Part shown: positions 43,713 through 51,263 of the stretch, one piece after another | Position numbering within the stretch: position 1 is the stretch's first letter | Layout of the letters: every line of letters begins with the position of its first letter | NCBI GenBank assembly: GCA_044226045.1 | Contig: JBGAHR010000011.1 | Span: 1-64,000, forward strand | DNA length: 64,000 nucleotides | Source: Endoryza sp044226045 | GTDB taxonomy: Bacteria > Bacteroidota > Bacteroidia > Chitinophagales > Chitinophagaceae | Direction of reading: 5' to 3' | Notes under the pieces: generated by a model | Told to the model about the DNA's origin: nothing | Database searches by the model: none | What the model saw: the letters and a program-made list of their open reading frames with translations, nothing else | Position numbers and translations under genes: made by a program

Positions 43713-44063
43713 ATGCCTGGGCGACCACTGTTCGGTTATGATCAATTGCTAAAGTCAAAACTGGCTGGAATGAACGATCCTGGTAAAACTCAATCTGTAT
43801 CTCCTGTCTGGTCTGTTGTAAGACAGAACAACCTTGAATCACAGAATGAGATCATCAGGAGACTAAGAATTCAAAATAAGAAACTGCTGGAGCAGGTTTC
43901 GCATGTGAAAAAAGGCCACAAGAAGCTGATGGCCGAGAGAACCAATCTGTTACAACAGTTAAAAGAACAAAAGCGACTTAATCGTACCCTTTCAAAACTC
44001 ATCAGTCATTCAATCAAATCGGGGAAAGATCAACCCGTATCCCATTCAAATACCAGTCAATGA
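43713..44063 (+). CDS. Coiled-coil protein at the head of the injection operon
   Basis: A 116-residue soluble, basic protein. Residues about 40-100 form a predicted parallel coiled coil (LESQNEIIRRLRIQNKKLLEQV, then LMAERTNLLQQLKEQKRLNRTLSKLI), with heptad hydrophobic positions. No signal peptide or known domain. It overlaps the DUF4255 gene by four bases (ATGA), so it is translated with the particle genes. It could be a chaperone, a capping or regulatory protein, or a small structural part. I do not recognise a family. Confidence 0.75.
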   Translation: MPGRPLFGYDQLLKSKLAGMNDPGKTQSVSPVWSVVRQNNLESQNEIIRRLRIQNKKLLEQVSHVKKGHKKLMAERTNLLQQLKEQKRLNRTLSKLISHSIKSGKDQPVSHSNTSQ

Positions 44064-44668
44064 TAGATCAGGCTTTACTTCTGCTGAAAAATGAGCTTCA
44101 GGATTATATCGACGCAAAAGAAGATACGGTTGATGTAACCCTCGACAATATTGGTATGCTGGGAATTCCCGAAGGTAAAAACCTCAATAATCACATCGTA
44201 ATTACACTAGTTAACATTGAGGAGGAGAGCACCCTTAAAAACCTTTCAGCTCAAAAAAGGCCATTTGCCACAACTGCGTCCTATGAAAACCCGCCTGTAT
44301 ACCTGAATCTGTATGTGCTGCTTACCTGTTTCTATGCTGATGATGATTCCGGGAAAAACTACCAGAACGCCCTGGCAAGACTATCCCTGATCATTCGATT
44401 CTTCCAAAGCAGAAATTCCTTCTCGACCTCCTCCTCTACCGCTATCGGTGCAGTACTGAAGGATGATGCCGATGTAGCGAGCCTGCGTTTTACCATGGAA
44501 CTGTACACGCTCACCTTTGAACAGATCAATCACCTATGGGGATCATTAGGGGGAAGACAGGTTCCTTTTGCCATGTACAAACTGAGATTGGTAGGTATCA
44601 CGGAAAAAGCATTGCTCAGAGAAGTACCATTGATCACAGAAATCGAAACCAACCATCACCCTATCTAA
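44060..44668 (+). CDS. DUF4255/Pvc16-like tail terminator protein
   Basis: A 202-residue protein matching the DUF4255 (Pvc16/Afp16 N-terminal) family, which caps the distal end of the tube and sheath in contractile injection particles. Recognisable segments are IDQALLLLKNELQDYI, HIVITLVNIEEESTLKN, YENPPVYLNLYVLLTCFY, YQNALARLSLIIRFFQSRN and FTFEQINHLWGSLGG-like LTFEQINHLWGSLGG with PFAMYKLRLVGI. This N-terminal-domain-only size is usual in Bacteroidota loci. It lies 9 bases before the 436-residue unknown. Confidence 0.88.
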   Translation: MIDQALLLLKNELQDYIDAKEDTVDVTLDNIGMLGIPEGKNLNNHIVITLVNIEEESTLKNLSAQKRPFATTASYENPPVYLNLYVLLTCFYADDDSGKNYQNALARLSLIIRFFQSRNSFSTSSSTAIGAVLKDDADVASLRFTMELYTLTFEQINHLWGSLGGRQVPFAMYKLRLVGITEKALLREVPLITEIETNHHPI

Positions 44669-44677
44669 TTATCACAA

Positions 44678-45988
44678 ATGCCATCTGTCATCTATAAAAC
44701 ATTATTCGAGGTAAAGATTCTCCATGAATACTTCCTTACCAGGCCGGATGGCAGCGGCCTGTTCGATAAAACTCCGCAACAGAAAGCAACTTTTTTACAG
44801 GAAGAATTTTCAGCCAACCATCCCGCTGTAAACGATCTGCTTGCTTTTGAGTTTCCGGAAACGGTAAAATCTCAAATGGAAGCCGGCTATCTTCGAATCA
44901 TTCCAACCTATTCTGGCTTTAAAGTCGTTGTAAAAGTCATGCCCCGCCTTCAGCCGGGGGGCGAACTATTCTACCAACCGTTTACAGCCATTGCCAGCAA
45001 CCAGGATTTCATAATACGGATTTTACGAAAGGGCCCAATCGACTCCATTACAGGCGGACGTATTTCAAGACCCATTGCTTCCATTTATTATTTCTCCAAC
45101 ATGGATTCTACTGGCACAAAAAACTTTCCATACCTCACCAATTCGACTCCTGCATATGATCCGGGTATTACCTATATCCAGGGCGATTTGTCAGACAACG
45201 GCGGTGTATTGCAGGAATATCAAAAAAAATCCGGCGCTAACCCTATTTTTTATCCGGTTTTAGGGTCGGGATTTGCCGGAGAAGCCGATCGGATGCTGGT
45301 TAGTTCGTCTATACTATATCGTTTTCCGAACAGAGCCGGCCTGACTTCCGCAGACTTCATTCTCCGCGACAGAGACAACAATGAGCTGGATCGACTCACA
45401 GTAACCGGCGCCGATAATTTTACGAATGGAGTCAAACTGAATTACAAGGGGAAACTGCCTCCTTCCTCTTTGACATCGGCCGATCTTTCCACTCCATTGT
45501 TTACGCTGGAAGTAAGAGGCAATAATGGCTATCTCGCCACTCATCCATTGATTATAAATGATACCCTTGCATCATCGAACCCCTGGGGTATTATACACAT
45601 TCAACCCACTGTATCCAATGCTCCATTCAGCTCAATTGCTACAGACGGATACCTGGCTACCAGAATCGACAATATGGGTGTGTTGACGCCAGCACCGGTT
45701 TTTGAAATTCCTGTAAAGAGTCGCCTGGTCTATTATCGGTATGTCCATAATCGTGGGGAGAAACTCGAAGTTTCACCGGCCATGCAACAATACCTGGAAG
45801 AAGATGGGAATGCGCTCATAACATTGACGCCTTCGCGATTAGCCCGGTCATTTTTCAAAATCCGGAAAGAAAACAGCGCTTCCACACTGTATGCGCCCAA
45901 TCCGGTTCTGTACGATTTACAAACGAGGCCTGACGGCCTGATCTATTACAATATCATCGTCAATCATTCCAAACTATTTGAATCATAA
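44678..45988 (+). CDS. Unknown protein of the injection operon (436 residues)
   Basis: No signal peptide and no membrane helix. It is beta-rich, with segments such as YKTLFEVKILHEYFLTRPDG at the start, GYLRIIPTYSGFKVVVKVMP, FIIRILRKGPIDSI, and a closing half with RLVYYRYVHNRGEKLEVSP and GLIYYNIIVNHSKLF. I do not recognise a named family. Similar proteins sit between the DUF4255 and sheath genes in other Bacteroidota loci as far as I recall, but I cannot confirm it here. Its position beside the terminator gene suggests a cap-associated or assembly role. Confidence 0.7.
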   Translation: MPSVIYKTLFEVKILHEYFLTRPDGSGLFDKTPQQKATFLQEEFSANHPAVNDLLAFEFPETVKSQMEAGYLRIIPTYSGFKVVVKVMPRLQPGGELFYQPFTAIASNQDFIIRILRKGPIDSITGGRISRPIASIYYFSNMDSTGTKNFPYLTNSTPAYDPGITYIQGDLSDNGGVLQEYQKKSGANPIFYPVLGSGFAGEADRMLVSSSILYRFPNRAGLTSADFILRDRDNNELDRLTVTGADNFTNGVKLNYKGKLPPSSLTSADLSTPLFTLEVRGNNGYLATHPLIINDTLASSNPWGIIHIQPTVSNAPFSSIATDGYLATRIDNMGVLTPAPVFEIPVKSRLVYYRYVHNRGEKLEVSPAMQQYLEEDGNALITLTPSRLARSFFKIRKENSASTLYAPNPVLYDLQTRPDGLIYYNIIVNHSKLFES

Positions 45989-46029
45989 AAGCAAGCCAGT
46001 AATCAATCTTCACTTAAAAAACCAATCAT

Positions 46030-47457
46030 ATGCGTGAATACAAAACCCCGGGAGTATATATAGAGGAAATTCCCAAGTTGCCCCCGAGTATCGCTTCGGT
46101 TGAAACGGCCATACCGGCATTCATTGGGTATACCGAAAAAGCACAATGGCGTACACCGGACGACCTGCTTAATAAACCCTGGCGAATCACTTCGCTGCTT
46201 GAATTTGAACAATACTTTGGGAAACCTGCCCCTGAAACGCAGAGTATCTCCGTATCGGTAAAAGTATCCGGAGAGCGTGCAGAAGTAAATGCATTTGTGG
46301 ATGAATCCCTTCGTTCAAAGTTTCTGATGCATTACTCCCTGCAGATGTTCTTTACAAACGGCGGAGGCCCGTGCTGGATCATTTCGGTGGACAACTATAC
46401 CAACGGGGGCGGACTGATAGCAAGTGCCAGTCTGCTGAATGGTTTGGCGGAAGCAGCGAAGATCAACGAGATCACCCTGCTCCTGTTCCCGGACGCTATT
46501 AACCTGACTTCGGAAACCGACTATTACAGTTTGTATAAGGAAGCCATCGATCAGTGTTACACTTTACAGGATCGGTTTACGATCATGGATGTATATCACA
46601 AAGCTGAGAACCTTACCAACTGGAAGCTGGATACGCAACTGCTGCGCGATACACTTTCCGGAGACACGGATCACCTTAAATATGCAGCCGCTTATTTTCC
46701 CAGGATCTACACGGGTGTAGACTTCAATTATAAATCGCCTGGCAGCGACAGTGACAATGATTCCTGGATAAAGATTACGGATTATCCCGATGCAACCACC
46801 CTTGATGCGTTAAAATCGAAAAACAACGCATTCTATTTCCTCGCAAAAAATGCCATTACCAATCTTCAAATGCTGCTACCACCCTCTTCAGCCATGGCGG
46901 GTATTTATGCACAGGTGGATAATGCAAGAGGGGTATGGAAGGCTCCTGCAAATATCAACATCGATAATGCCATCAGACCCGAGTTCCTGATAACAAGCCA
47001 GGATCAGCAGGACCTCAATGTGGATACCGTTGCAGGAAAATCCATCAACGTGATACGCAAGTTTGAAGGCCGCGGGCCAGCCATCGTATGGGGTGCGAGA
47101 ACCCTGGCCGGCAACGACAACGAATGGCGATACATACCGGTAAGAAGATTTTTCATCATGGCCGAAGAATCCACGAAAAACGCCACTGAACAATTTGTAT
47201 TTGAACCAAACGACCGGAATACCTGGGTACGGCTGAAATCAATGATCTCGAATTACCTGATACAGCAATGGAAAGCGGGCGCATTGATGGGAGCCAGTGA
47301 ACGGGAAGCATTTTATGTTCATATCGGTCTCAACGAAACCATGACCGAGCAGGACATTCTCGAAGGCAGGCTGATCGTTGAAATCGGGCTGGCTGTTGTT
47401 CGCCCGGCCGAATTCATCATCCTGCGCTTTATGCACAAAATGCTGGCTGAATCTTAA
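46030..47457 (+). CDS. Contractile tail sheath protein
   Basis: Forms the outer sheath that contracts to drive the tube. A 475-residue protein opening with MREYKTPGVYIEEIPKLPPS, the standard sheath start, and ending with the sheath C-terminal domain: VWGARTLAGNDNEWRYIPVRRFFIMAEEST, FEPNDRNTWVRLKSMISNYLIQQWKAGALMGA, then VEIGLAVVRPAEFIILRF. Afp/PVC loci carry three or so sheath genes, whereas only one is present here up to the window end, as in many Bacteroidota particles. Confidence 0.96.
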   Translation: MREYKTPGVYIEEIPKLPPSIASVETAIPAFIGYTEKAQWRTPDDLLNKPWRITSLLEFEQYFGKPAPETQSISVSVKVSGERAEVNAFVDESLRSKFLMHYSLQMFFTNGGGPCWIISVDNYTNGGGLIASASLLNGLAEAAKINEITLLLFPDAINLTSETDYYSLYKEAIDQCYTLQDRFTIMDVYHKAENLTNWKLDTQLLRDTLSGDTDHLKYAAAYFPRIYTGVDFNYKSPGSDSDNDSWIKITDYPDATTLDALKSKNNAFYFLAKNAITNLQMLLPPSSAMAGIYAQVDNARGVWKAPANINIDNAIRPEFLITSQDQQDLNVDTVAGKSINVIRKFEGRGPAIVWGARTLAGNDNEWRYIPVRRFFIMAEESTKNATEQFVFEPNDRNTWVRLKSMISNYLIQQWKAGALMGASEREAFYVHIGLNETMTEQDILEGRLIVEIGLAVVRPAEFIILRFMHKMLAES

Positions 47458-47482
47458 TTAAAAACCTTCAAAAACTGAATCA

Positions 47483-48466
47483 ATGGCTACTAATCAAAAA
47501 CCTCCAGGTACCGGCGATTGCGGCTGTAACGATAACAAACCCGTTACCGTTACCCAAACCATCATCAACACCGAAAGAAAAGAATACTGTCGTCAATTGG
47601 ATGCGGCCGGTGGTAGTGTGCTGGAACTGGAAGAAAAATATTCGGGGACCAAAAACCTCAAGAAAAAAAAGAAAACACTTTTCATCTGGACTGAAAAGAA
47701 TTACCAGGCTATCAGGAACCTCGATCTTACCAAGGGAACTGCCCTGCTCCAGTTCAATGAAAGTATCAAAGATGCCACAACGGGCTTCCTGAAAGACAAC
47801 AAGACCCTCTCAGACAACCTTAAGGATATTGTAAAAAAAATGAAAGATGTGGTGGCCAAAACAAAAGAACTCCATGCGGCTGCCTGTGATCTGAAACGAT
47901 GTGTGGACGATGGATGCAATTGCTCTCAGAAAGGAATACTCACCGGAGAATGGGGAGATAAATGTAAAGGCACCAATCCTAAACCGGAAAACAGGTGCAA
48001 AGAGGATTGCGACAAAGTGAAAGAACACCTGGAAAAATTATACAGTATTCCTGATACGCTTAGCGGAGCAGCGGATACTTTATACAAATCTGCTGCCGAC
48101 GTTGTCGGAATCCAGGTCTTTTCCAATGTGGCCACCCTCGAAGAGCTACAGAAGAAATTATATGAGGCCGCGAAAAAATTTGAAAAGCACCTGGCTGATA
48201 CCGCAAAGAAAGACCAGGAAGAAGTAAAAAAAGCGCAGGATGATTTTGTAAAAGCTGTCCAGGAACATGCAAAAGCGGAAGCCGGTCTGTATGACAAACG
48301 AGGTGACTTTACCGGACTGTACAATACAGCCGCTTTCTTCTGTTGCCCGGATTGCAAATGTGTGGACGCCGGCAATTGCCCGGACAGGATATGTGAAATC
48401 TGCAAAGAAGTGCAAACGACATTTTGTGAATGTCCCCCTCCGGACAAACCAAAAACCGGTTGCTAA
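47483..48466 (+). CDS. Cysteine-rich coiled-coil protein A, unknown function
   Basis: A 327-residue protein with about 20 cysteines in three clusters: N-terminal GTGDCGCNDNK, central CDLKRCVDDGCNCSQKG with RCKEDCD, and C-terminal FFCCPDCKCVDAGNCPD, ICEICKEV and FCECPPPDKPKTGC. Between them are long charged helices (about 80-130 and 215-275, with YEAAKKFEKHLADTAKKDQEEV) that look like coiled coils. It has no signal peptide, so the cysteines sit in the cytosol during assembly and may bind metal rather than form disulfides. It lies between the sheath and tube genes and is followed by a similar gene, apparently a distant paralogue by architecture. I do not recognise a family. Confidence 0.75.
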   Translation: MATNQKPPGTGDCGCNDNKPVTVTQTIINTERKEYCRQLDAAGGSVLELEEKYSGTKNLKKKKKTLFIWTEKNYQAIRNLDLTKGTALLQFNESIKDATTGFLKDNKTLSDNLKDIVKKMKDVVAKTKELHAAACDLKRCVDDGCNCSQKGILTGEWGDKCKGTNPKPENRCKEDCDKVKEHLEKLYSIPDTLSGAADTLYKSAADVVGIQVFSNVATLEELQKKLYEAAKKFEKHLADTAKKDQEEVKKAQDDFVKAVQEHAKAEAGLYDKRGDFTGLYNTAAFFCCPDCKCVDAGNCPDRICEICKEVQTTFCECPPPDKPKTGC

Positions 48467-48494
48467 CCTCATTCTTAACAGCTAAAAAAATCTT

Positions 48495-49427
48495 ATGAGC
48501 TCCCAATACAAACCACTTGATCCAAATTGGCAGAATGATGATTCAATCAAATGCTGCAAAGAAAATCCCAGCGATGGTGGCGGCGGTTGCGACTGCTGTT
48601 ACGACAGTTGGGTAACTGAACTGAGCGCCGTCAGGCAGAAATACGGAATAGCCAGTGAAAAAGCCAGGCAACTGAATGATGAATGGATACTTAGCGCAGC
48701 GCAACGCGATAAACTGAAAGCCTGGCTCGATGATCTTGTCGGAGCGCGGCAGCTCTCCATGGCGGTCTGCGACCAGTTTTCAGTTATGGCCAGCCAGGCT
48801 GAAAAAATTTGTACCAATACAGAAAAAACCACGGAGGCCATCCGGATACTGTTCTGCATGATCCGTGATTTCTTCAATAAAACCGACGGCATCATCGACT
48901 CCTACAATTACATCGACAATTGCATTAAATGCATCGGAAACGATCTTCTCCCCGAAGGTAGTGGCATACGTAAATGCCTGAAGCTTTACAAAGACAAAGT
49001 GGACGCGCTTCAGAAATTAACCAAAGACCTGATCAAAGCAGTAATGACTGCCGTATCCACTTCCAACGGTTTGCATGCAGGCATTTGTTCCGATTACGGT
49101 CTGAGATATGTTATCACCGAATGGACCTGCAAACTGGGCTGCGATGAAAAGCCCTGCACGCCTACTGCAGTAGGACCTTGCGATCCGGTTACCGATAAAC
49201 CCGATCCGAACGATCCCTGCAAGCTCTTACCCATTCTCAAACTGCCACTGGGCAACGATCCCTATTTTAAATGGGTACAAGACCAATACGATGCGGATGT
49301 AAAAGCAACGGATGAACTGGGAGCCAAATTACTGGCGGCCAACAAGGAAAAAGAAGCATTGTCTGCCTGTCAGACCAGCCTGGAGCAGGCAATCAAAGAA
49401 GTAGATCCGAAAGAACTGTGCAAATAA
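48495..49427 (+). CDS. Cysteine-rich coiled-coil protein B, unknown function
   Basis: A 310-residue protein with about 19 cysteines, including an N-terminal patch (SIKCCKENPSDGGGGCDCCYD), a middle NCIKCIGND and a Cys-Pro-rich segment near residues 210-250 (TCKLGCDEKPC, GPCDPVTDKPDPNDPCK). Long helices occupy about 35-125 and 265-300 (ADVKATDELGAKLLAANKEKEALSACQ). No signal peptide. It follows protein A by 28 bases and precedes the tube gene by 24 bases. The shared Cys-patch/helix/Cys-patch layout suggests that A and B work together, for instance as a heteromeric structural or luminal part, but this is inference. Confidence 0.75.
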   Translation: MSSQYKPLDPNWQNDDSIKCCKENPSDGGGGCDCCYDSWVTELSAVRQKYGIASEKARQLNDEWILSAAQRDKLKAWLDDLVGARQLSMAVCDQFSVMASQAEKICTNTEKTTEAIRILFCMIRDFFNKTDGIIDSYNYIDNCIKCIGNDLLPEGSGIRKCLKLYKDKVDALQKLTKDLIKAVMTAVSTSNGLHAGICSDYGLRYVITEWTCKLGCDEKPCTPTAVGPCDPVTDKPDPNDPCKLLPILKLPLGNDPYFKWVQDQYDADVKATDELGAKLLAANKEKEALSACQTSLEQAIKEVDPKELCK

Positions 49428-49451
49428 TTAACCCACTTAAAAAATTAAATC

Positions 49452-49916
49452 ATGGCAGATAATTTCAAATACCCGCTCCCAAAATTTCATTTTGAAGTGA
49501 ACTGGGGAGGCACGCGAATGGGCTTCACGGAAGTGACCGGTCTTGAATTCGAAACACAGGTGATCGAATACAGGGAAGGGAACAGTCCAGTGCTGAGCCC
49601 GCACGCACAACCCGGTTTGCGTAAGCTCACACATGTAACCCTGAAAAGAGGTACCGTCCTGGAAGACTTTGAATTCTTCAAACTCTGGAGAGAGACTTCC
49701 AAATTCCAGGAAAGTAATAAAATCAAGAAAGTGTTTCGAAGGGATGTTACCATAAAACTGTTGAATGAAGAACATCAGCCCATCATTTCCTGGACACTGC
49801 TGAATGCCTGGCCCACCAAAGTGCAATCGACCGATCTGAAAGCCGATGGTAACGAAGTAGCCATTGAAACCATGGAGCTGGTTCACGAAGGATTGAGCAT
49901 TGTTGAAGCCAAATAA
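49452..49916 (+). CDS. Tail tube protein 1 (gp19/Afp1-like)
   Basis: Subunit of the rigid inner tube, a Hcp/gp19-related beta-barrel that stacks as hexamers. A 154-residue protein: DNFKYPLPKFHFEVNWGGT, FTEVTGLEFETQVIEYREG, LTHVTLKRGTVLED, FRRDVTIKLLNEEHQPIISWTLLNAWPTK, VAIETMELVHEGLSI. This is the T4-like virus tail tube protein family. A second tube gene of slightly different sequence follows after 6 bases. Confidence 0.95.
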   Translation: MADNFKYPLPKFHFEVNWGGTRMGFTEVTGLEFETQVIEYREGNSPVLSPHAQPGLRKLTHVTLKRGTVLEDFEFFKLWRETSKFQESNKIKKVFRRDVTIKLLNEEHQPIISWTLLNAWPTKVQSTDLKADGNEVAIETMELVHEGLSIVEAK

Positions 49917-49922
49917 TAACCT

Positions 49923-50393
49923 ATGTCAGACGCGGCTCCACAGGCATTTTACCAGACTGTCAACTTTCATTTTAAAGTCGATTTCAATTTCGATTCGGGT
50001 GATGGCGTAGATGTACGGTTTCAATCGGTGACAGGACTCGATTCCGTTCTTGAAACCGAAACCATTAAGGAAGGAGGTGAAAATCGGTTTGAGCATGTAT
50101 TGCCGGTGAGAAGGAAATACGGGCCGTTGATGTTGAAAAGAGGGCTGTTAAAACCGGGCGACTCCTCCCTGACCAAGTGGCTGAAAGACACTTTCGATGG
50201 TAACCTGGTAACACCAATTGAAACCGTAAACATCAGTCTGCTGGGAGAAGACCATCAGGCGCTCATGCATTGGACGATCAACAATGTGTGGCCGCGAAGC
50301 TGGAAAGTAGGCGAATTAAATGCTGAGCGCGGAGAGGTTCTAATTGAAACACTGGAGTTGAATTACAATCGTCTCATCTTTAATAAATCCTGA
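49923..50393 (+). CDS. Tail tube protein 2 (gp19/Afp5-like)
   Basis: A 156-residue paralogue of the preceding tube protein with the same fold markers: FYQTVNFHFKVDFNFDSGD, FQSVTGLDSVLETETIKEGG, LMLKRGLLKPG, VNISLLGEDHQALMHWTINNVWPRS and VLIETLELNYNRLIF. In Afp-type particles a second, less abundant tube paralogue joins the main tube to the baseplate; that role is likely here. It is separated by two bases from the small DUF5908-like gene. Confidence 0.94.
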   Translation: MSDAAPQAFYQTVNFHFKVDFNFDSGDGVDVRFQSVTGLDSVLETETIKEGGENRFEHVLPVRRKYGPLMLKRGLLKPGDSSLTKWLKDTFDGNLVTPIETVNISLLGEDHQALMHWTINNVWPRSWKVGELNAERGEVLIETLELNYNRLIFNKS

Positions 50394-50395
50394 TT

Positions 50396-50572
50396 ATGCC
50401 AATAGAAATCCGAGAGCTGGTAATCAAGGCCACCATCAACCAGGATGATGCAGGCGCCACCAAAACTTCGCCCAATACCCAGTCTGGAAACCTGTCTGCC
50501 ACCACCGAACAGATCGTACAAACCTGCGTGGAAAAAGTGCTGGAAATTCTCAAGACAAAAAATCAACGTTAA
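50396..50572 (+). CDS. Small DUF5908-like protein
   Basis: A 58-residue reading frame between tube protein 2 and the LysM-type gene: starts MPIEIRELVIKATINQDD and ends CVEKVLEILKTKNQR. The start PIEIRELVIKATI and the amphipathic C-terminal helix fit the DUF5908 family, small proteins found in this exact place in eCIS loci. The function is unproven. It is too short for many gene callers. Spacing is tight: two bases after tube 2 and one base before the next start. Confidence 0.85.
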   Translation: MPIEIRELVIKATINQDDAGATKTSPNTQSGNLSATTEQIVQTCVEKVLEILKTKNQR

Positions 50573-50573
50573 C

Positions 50574-51263
50574 ATGGAGCTGGCCAAATTCGAGATAAAA
50601 TCCTTTTCTGACAATGAATTCAAGAAAGATGGAGGCAAGAAAGACTTCAAGCTGCCCATCAACCCGGAAACATTTACCCGGAACCTGAAAGTGGAAAGAG
50701 ATACCACCAAGGGACATGGTAATAACCAGACAAACTCAAAATTTGTCGGAACCGCACCGGAAGAACTGAAACTTGAATTTATACTCGATGGAACAGGTAC
50801 GATGGAAGGTTACCTGGATTCCATGAAAAAGATGCCAGTCAAGGATCAATTGAAAACGCTGGTAGATTGTGTATACAATTACGATGGCAAGATCCACTCG
50901 CCGCGATACCTCAAAATACTGTATGGATCGGAGTTGAAGATAGATTGCGTATTGACGAGTCTTGATATCAATTATACCTTGTTCAATGCTGACGGATCAC
51001 CGCTCCGGGCAAGAATATCTGCCAACTTCCTTCAGTATTTCGCTCCCGAAACAAGGGCGAAGAAAGAAAGAAACAGCTCGCCGGATCTCACCCATCAGCG
51101 AATCGTAAAAGCGGGCGACCGGTTGTTTCAGTTAACCTTTGAGATTTATGATGATCCCAAATACCTGTTGCAGGTGGGAAGAAAAAACGATCTGACCAGT
51201 GTTCGAAACCTGACGCCCGGGAGAGAGCTATTCTTTTATCCATTCGATAAAACAGAAGCCTGA
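50574..51263 (+). CDS. CIS tube/LysM-type baseplate adaptor (Afp7-like)
   Basis: A 229-residue protein. The start MELAKFEIKSFSDNEFKKDG at 50574 is chosen because it directly follows the DUF5908 stop; a longer frame to 50445 overlaps that gene. The N-terminal domain (PINPETFTRNLKVERDTTKGHGNNQ, GTAPEELKLEFILDGTG, ILYGSELKIDCVLTSLDINYTLF, LRARISANFLQYFAPE) is the contractile-injection-system tube-protein domain. The C-terminus (VKAGDRLFQLTFEIYDDP) is LysM-like. It links the tube to the spike in Afp-type baseplates. The stop overlaps the spike start by one base. Confidence 0.92.
   Translation: MELAKFEIKSFSDNEFKKDGGKKDFKLPINPETFTRNLKVERDTTKGHGNNQTNSKFVGTAPEELKLEFILDGTGTMEGYLDSMKKMPVKDQLKTLVDCVYNYDGKIHSPRYLKILYGSELKIDCVLTSLDINYTLFNADGSPLRARISANFLQYFAPETRAKKERNSSPDLTHQRIVKAGDRLFQLTFEIYDDPKYLLQVGRKNDLTSVRNLTPGRELFFYPFDKTEA

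Noticed and set aside
47926..48447. A serine-rich minus-strand frame opposite the cysteine-rich protein A
   Set aside because: The bias is a mirror of Lys/Glu-rich coiled-coil codons on the plus strand; gene order and spacing favour the plus-strand gene.
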